Shown one piece after another: positions 59,140 through 64,000 of a stretch of DNA of 64,000 bases. This DNA is from Scolanthus callimorphus (Eukaryota; Cnidaria; Anthozoa; Actiniaria; Edwardsiidae): positions 18,215,073 to 18,279,072 of the forward strand of contig CM066912.1 of the NCBI GenBank assembly GCA_033964015.1. The letters are read 5' to 3'. Position 1 is the stretch's first letter, and each line of letters opens with the position of its first letter. The position numbers and the translations under genes were made by a program. Below the pieces are notes generated by a model. It had not been told where the DNA came from. It made no database searches and saw nothing but the letters and a program-made list of their open reading frames with translations.

Positions 59140-59236
59140 ATAGTGAGATTTGTAAACGCCTCGAGTTAGTGTTATCCGCCTCAGCTTCGCTTCGGCAGAT
59201 AACACAAACCTCGGCGTTGACAAATCTCACTACCAT
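59140..59236. repeat. Foldback repeat
   Basis: ATAGTGAGATTTGTAAACGC pairs with GCGTTGACAAATCTCACTA. Inner arms GTGTTATCCGCC and GGCAGATAACAC surround a short loop. Confidence 0.75.
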
Positions 59237-59832
59237 ACTCAACCTCATCCAATAATTGTTAATTGTATGCTTTAAAGTTGGTCATGATTTATATCAAAAC
59301 GAAACAAAACATTCACTGCACAGCCCATAAAACAAGTTACCTTTTGTTCTTTTATGGAAGCTCTGTTAACTGAACGTCCTGACCCGTAAAGGGACTGTGT
59401 CTGCACTACATAAGCAGATCCTGGTCGGGAGAAATAAGCCCTATCTGATGATGGCATTTTCTCTTCTTGGGCAGAAACCTATAACACAGAGTAAGAATAT
59501 TGTTTTGCGCGATAGCTTCCTTTCCAATTGTATTTGCGCAAGGCTCAGAACACAAGGCAGGCACGCACTAGTACACACCTAAAAGCAATTATTTAAGATT
59601 AATCTTGATCTAGTCTCATTATCATACCTTTTATCATACCTTTCTCAAAATGTTTAATCTTTTTATCATACAGTACCTTTTTCAAAATGACTAATGTTAT
59701 TGTAATACCTTGCGACAGAGTCAAATAATACAATATACAGTATTTTAGAGAAATTGGACATTTAGTTCAAAGACACTATGTTAGCATTTTAGTTCATTTT
59801 TATGTAAAGGAATTCTAGTTTTAATTTTCTGA

Positions 59833-60274
59833 GACCCCGTCCACACTACTTCGTTTTCAAATGAAAACGGATACTTTTTGCTCCCGATAAGGCTATCGTC
59901 CACACTACAACGCCGAAAACGATACCGAAAACGGATCAATCCGAAAACGCTCTCCAGAGTGGAGCGATTTTAAAACGGAGCTGTTTGAAAACGCTGTTTT
60001 CTAGTGTGGACGGGTGAAAACGATGCTATGTGAAAACGATGACGTCACCATAGCAAACCGGACCAATTTCGCGGGCCAACAGATCGAAATGCGCATGCCT
60101 CGAGCTTGTTTGAGCATGCCCACTGAATGCATAAGAGAGTTTTCGTACGAATACGCGTTGTAGTGTGGACGGGCGAAAACGATACGAAAACGATAAGTGT
60201 GGACGCAAATCTTTTTGAAAACGGAGCAAAAAGTATCCGTTTTCGTTTGAAAACGGTGTAGTGTGGACGGGGTC
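59833..60274. repeat. GTCCACAC-family MITE, copy 1
   Basis: GACCCCGTCCACACTACTTC at 59833 and the complement GTGTAGTGTGGACGGGGTC ending at 60274. Many internal GAAAACG/CGTTTTC repeats. The right flank is TTA; the left flank TGA does not match perfectly. Confidence 0.85.
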
Positions 60275-60524
60275 TTAGTGTTAGACCCCGTCCACACTAC
60301 TTTTCAAATGAAAACGGATACTTTTTGCTTCGGATACGGCTATCGTCCACACTACAACGCCGCTCCGCTTGGGATCACCACCTTATTGTGGTGGAGTGGT
60401 TTGTGTGTTCCAATGACCTCTAGAGCTATGTCGGCGGGAGTCTTGAACTCCTGGTAGGGTCACCCATGCCGAACAGGTCGAAAGGTAGGGGCCAGACGAA
60501 GAGTGATTCCCTGGTCCTCCAGGT

Positions 60525-62117
60525 TTGGGGTTGGGCGTGGGGCCAACTACCCCACCCTGTAAAAAGCACTTTGTTACGGAAACTACGACAACGACGACAA
60601 ATCAACCATCTACAGGCCCATGGGTGGACTTGAGCCGAGTAATCAATGGCAGTATGAACAACTCTAATGAAAGCCTCAATGGGGAAGTTAGAGTTGCGAG
60701 AGATAGTCTACTCGGGCCAAAGGCACGGATTAGGATTGGAGCATGGAACGTCCGCACCATGTACGAAACATCAAAATCAGCCCAGGTATTAAGAGAAATG
60801 AGTAAGTATGATTTGGATATTCTTGGCATTAGCGAATGCCGTTGGACAGGATCTGGACGCCAAAGAACATCTGATGGCTCGGTCATATTGTATTCAGGAC
60901 ACGAAAGCACCCACACCAACGGCGTGGCTTTGATTATTGCCAAGAAGTTTGTAAACACCTTATTAGAATGGGAGCCAATCAGCGACCGAATCCTGAGAGC
61001 CCGTTTTGATTCTAAATATTGAAAGCTTACGATCATCCAGTGTTACGCACCAACAAACGAAGCCGATGACGACGCAAAAGATGACTGGTATGAACATCTA
61101 ACCCAAGTTATATCCCAGGTTCCCCGCCACGACATGCTTCTGGTTACTGGCGACTTAAATGCTAAGGTAGGAGCAGACAACAGCAACTACGAAAGAGCTA
61201 TGGGCAAGCATGGCTGTGGCAAAATGAACAACAACGGCGAACGCCTTGCTGATTTCTGTCTCAACAACAACCTTGTAATTGGAGGTACCATCTTCCCCCA
61301 CAAGAACATCCACAAATTCACTTGGAGGTCACCAGACGGTAGAACATTCAATCAGATTGACCATCTCATCATCAATGGAAAATGGCGGCGATCTCTTGAA
61401 AATGTAAGGGCGTTTCGAGGAGGCGATGTATCGAGTGACCACAACCTAGTTGTAGCAACAGTGAAACTGAAACTTCGCAAGGTAAGGAAACAAGACCAGC
61501 AAAGGAAACAACTTGATATTGTCAAGCTTAAGTGCCCCAAGATCCAAAAGCAGTTTGTCTTAGAGGTAAGGAACCGCTTTCAAGCTCTTGCCGACATTAC
61601 TGAGGATGACATCCCAGTTGAAACAAGATGGAATGAGATCAAGACTACATACAGTGAGGCAGCAGCCAGCACCATAGGCTACAAGAAGAAGAAGAACAAG
61701 CAATGGTTAATACCCGAGACATGGGAGAAGATAGACGAACGGAAACAACTTAAACTGAAGATGCTCAACACCAAATCACCCAGGCTACAAGAACAGGCCC
61801 AACGGACATATGTGTCCAAAGATAGAGAAGTGAAGAGGAGCGCCAGAAAGGACAAACGAACATTCATTGAACAGATGGCTTGCAAAGCCGAGCTTGCTGC
61901 TATGAGAGGAGAGCTGAGCACGGTTTACAAGATTACCAAACAACTTTGCCGTAATTACATCAGCCATTCACCACCAGTTAGAGCCAAGGACGGTTCTCCA
62001 CTGACAACCGAGCGTGAGCAGGCAGCCCGATGGGTTCAGCACTTCCAGGAAGTTCTCAACCAACCTGAACCAGATGGAGTCCCCCTCCATCACATGATGT
62101 TCTTAACATCGATATAG
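60525..62117 (+). pseudogene. LINE endonuclease region (APE type)
   Basis: RIGAWNVRTMYE, ILGISECRWTGSG and GVALIIAKKF are the first endonuclease blocks (frame to 61022, then TGA). The same frame continues with IIQCYAPTNE, LLVTGDLNAKVG, FTWRSPDGRTFNQIDHLI and GGDVSSDHNLVV, which are the catalytic GD-N, S/T-R and SDH blocks of exonuclease-endonuclease-phosphatase proteins. A linker rich in Lys follows. The start codon is uncertain. Confidence 0.85.
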
Positions 62118-63645
62118 GTCCACCCACAGCTTTGGAGGTTAGAGAAGCTATCAGAGCCATGAAGAATGGCAAAGCACCCGGAGTTGACTCCATCCACGCG
62201 GAAATGCTTCAAGCTGACCTTGATACCGCTACAACTGTGCTGGTCGACCTCTTTAGCAAGATTTGCGACACAAACACCATCCCAGATGACTGGGCCAAGG
62301 GTCTTATCATTAAACTCCCAAAGAAAGGCAACCTACAAAACTGTGACAACTGGCGTGGCATAACACTTCTCTCCATTCCAAGCAAAGTCTTTTGCAGGAT
62401 TCTTCTTCAGCGAATTGATTCAGCCATCGACAGCAGGCTGAGACAGGAACAGGCTGGATTTCGCAAGGGGCGAGGATGCATAGACCAGATCTTCACACTG
62501 AGGAACATCATAGAGCAGTGCCTGGAATGGAATGCCCCCCTGTACATCAACTTTATAGACTTTAGGAAAGCGTTCGATAGTGTGCATAGAAATACTCTTT
62601 GGAAGATTCTGGAGTCATATGGGATCCCTGTTAAGATCATCACACTTATCAACCTCTTCTATAGTCACTTTGAGTGCAGCGTTATCACCGACGGCAGTGC
62701 CATCTCAGAACCATTTCCAGTGAATTCTGGTGTTCGTCAAGGCTGCATCCTTTCCCCATGTTATTCCTAGTGACCATCGACTGGATCATGTGACAGACAA
62801 CTTCAGATAAGGCCAGGGGCATCCAGTGGACGCTTTTCTCCCACCTCGAGGATCTAGACTTTGCCGACGATCTGGCAGTCCTCTCTTCGAGGAGTGACCA
62901 TCTGCAGGAGAAAACTGACAGACTAGAAACGTTTTCTAGTCAAACTGGACTTAATATCAACACCTCAAAGACCAAAGTCATGTCCATCAATTCGACCAAT
63001 CCTTCATCTATAACTCTCCATGGAAAAGCTCTTGACTCCGTAGACGAATTCACCTATCTGGGCAGTCTCATCGGCAAGGATAATGCAGCGAAGAAGGACA
63101 TTCAATCTAGGTTAGGCAAGGCGCGAGGGGCCTTTTCACGGCTTCAACCCATCTGGAAATCCAAGCAGTACAGCCTGAAGACCAAGCTGAGACTGTATCA
63201 CAGTAACGTCAAATCTGTCCTCCTTTACGGATCTGAGTGCTGGCGTGTTGTGAAAGCAGACATGAACAAGATCAGTGCTTTCCACAATGGGTGCCTGCGG
63301 AAGATATGCCGCATCTTTTGGCCTCAAAAGGTGTCCAACGAAGACCTCTACCACAAAACGGGCTCCAACAACATCCTGCACGAGATTAAGTGCCGTCGCC
63401 TAAAGTGGCTTGGCCACGTACTCAGGATGGAGCAGGGTAGCATCCCTCGGACATCGATCCAATGGACCCCTGTTGGGAGGCGTAAGCCTGGACGGCCTAG
63501 AACAACCTGGCGAAGGACAGTCCAGGCTGAGCTTCAGGAGATGGGGCTGACCTGGGGCGAGGCGCAGAAACTAGCAAAGGATCGCCAAAAATGGCGTCGC
63601 CGTGTCGCGGCCTTATTTCCCACCTGGGAAGAAGAGGATAAGTAA
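62110..63645 (+). pseudogene. LINE reverse transcriptase region and C-terminal tail
   Basis: EAIRAMKNGKAPGVDSIHAE, NWRGITLLSIPSKVF, EQAGFRKGRGCIDQIFTLRN, YINFIDFRKAFDSVHR and GVRQGCILSP appear in order up to a stop at 62768. After a frame change come LDFADDLAVLSS, containing the catalytic FADD, and TKVMSIN, then a tail with YLGSLIGKDN, LLYGSECW and RRLKWLGHVLRM to the stop at 63643-63645. The ADD and LLYGSE..W, WLGH blocks fit the RTE-like group. Confidence 0.88.
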
Positions 63646-63779
63646 AGTAAAAGTACAACGCCGAAAACGATCACCGAAAACGGCGAAAACAATACAAAAA
63701 AGTATGGACGCAAATCTTTTTGAAAACGGAGCAAAAGGTATCCGTTTTCGTTTGAAAACGGTGTAGTGTCGACGGGGTC

Positions 63780-64000
63780 TTAGTCAGCGTTCTGGAATTT
63801 GCTACCTTCGAAAGTGCGTCCGTAACACCTTGTTGTTAAAACGTGTTTTCGGGCGGCAAGCTTTAGTTTTCAATATTTTCCTTAATTTCTGTTTGGTTTA
63901 GATAAAGTAATTCCCGAGTCATGTTCTGAACATAGAGATTTCCGTGCCGCAACAGGAAACGGGCGCTTTCAGAAACATGTTCCAGAATCCCTGGAATGTC
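63780..64000. other. Unassigned right edge
   Basis: I see no feature in the last 220 bases after the MITE. Confidence 0.5.

Larger units (their letters stand above)
60363..63653 (+). mobile_element. RTE-like LINE, near full length but inactive
   Basis: Flanked by a 10-bp duplication TACAACGCCG (60353-60362 and 63654-63663). It ends in a short GTAAA-type tail rather than poly(A). It holds an APE-type endonuclease followed by a reverse transcriptase. Stops and frameshifts occur at 61020, about 62090, 62768 and about 62792. The LINE is nested in a MITE, so it arrived later. Confidence 0.88.
60284..63779. mobile_element. GTCCACAC-family MITE, copy 2, with a nested LINE
   Basis: The left end GACCCCGTCCACACTAC at 60284 and right end CGACGGGGTC at 63779 are flanked by TTA on both sides (3-bp target duplication). 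The MITE is interrupted by the LINE 60363-63653. Confidence 0.85.

Overview
The window looks like nuclear DNA of a cnidarian, most likely an anthozoan such as a stony coral or sea anemone. It is AT-rich, its genes are split by short GT-AG introns, and the gene families (apextrin-type ApeC protein, MANSC membrane protein, short tropomyosin) together with heavy loads of foldback and MITE-type repeats fit that group. The species cannot be named from sequence alone. All gene models were built by hand from splice sites and frame continuity.

Layout. 1-1.2 kb: probable first coding exon of a minus-strand gene that leaves the window on the left. 1.9-6 kb: nested inverted-repeat elements and MITEs. 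6.9-8.6 kb: decayed CR1/L2-like LINE. 8.6-16.1 kb: mostly gene-free, with a tRNA-Arg-like pseudogene and some foldbacks. 16.1-25.5 kb: hairpins, two near-identical 2.1-kb inverted-repeat transposons, GC-rich hairpin modules, MITEs and a 99-bp tandem array. 25.8-27.3 kb: a two-exon minus-strand gene for a small cysteine-rich secreted precursor. 27.3-35.8 kb: repeats and sparse sequence with a hammerhead-like core. 35.9-37.2 kb: a tropomyosin-like gene. 38.2-42.3 kb: a secreted or membrane ApeC gene. 42.9-47.9 kb: a MANSC-domain type I membrane protein gene, followed by a 1.5-kb minisatellite. 50-52.4 kb: fragments of LINEs and MITEs. 52.4-58.8 kb: a complete small Polinton/Maverick-like element. 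59.8-63.8 kb: two MITEs of one family, the second carrying a nested RTE-like LINE.

The most unusual object is the Polinton-like element at 52448-58803. It has long terminal inverted repeats ending in AGTAGTATAG, a 6-bp target duplication (GTTGGC), and four ORFs: a packaging-type ATPase with an N-terminal C2H2 finger running leftward, and a small hydrophobic-tailed protein, an acidic protein and a zinc-ribbon protein running rightward. The two gene sets diverge from a G-rich 21-bp minisatellite, and TATAAATA boxes precede three of the ORFs. It has no polymerase, integrase or major capsid gene, so it looks like a satellite or non-autonomous relative of a Polinton/adintovirus. In-frame stops and a 1.9-kb satellite insertion show that this copy is decaying.

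The host genes at 35.9-47.9 kb lie in the same direction. The ApeC and MANSC genes share a design: a noncoding first exon, a signal-peptide exon ending in phase 1, then the ectodomain exons.
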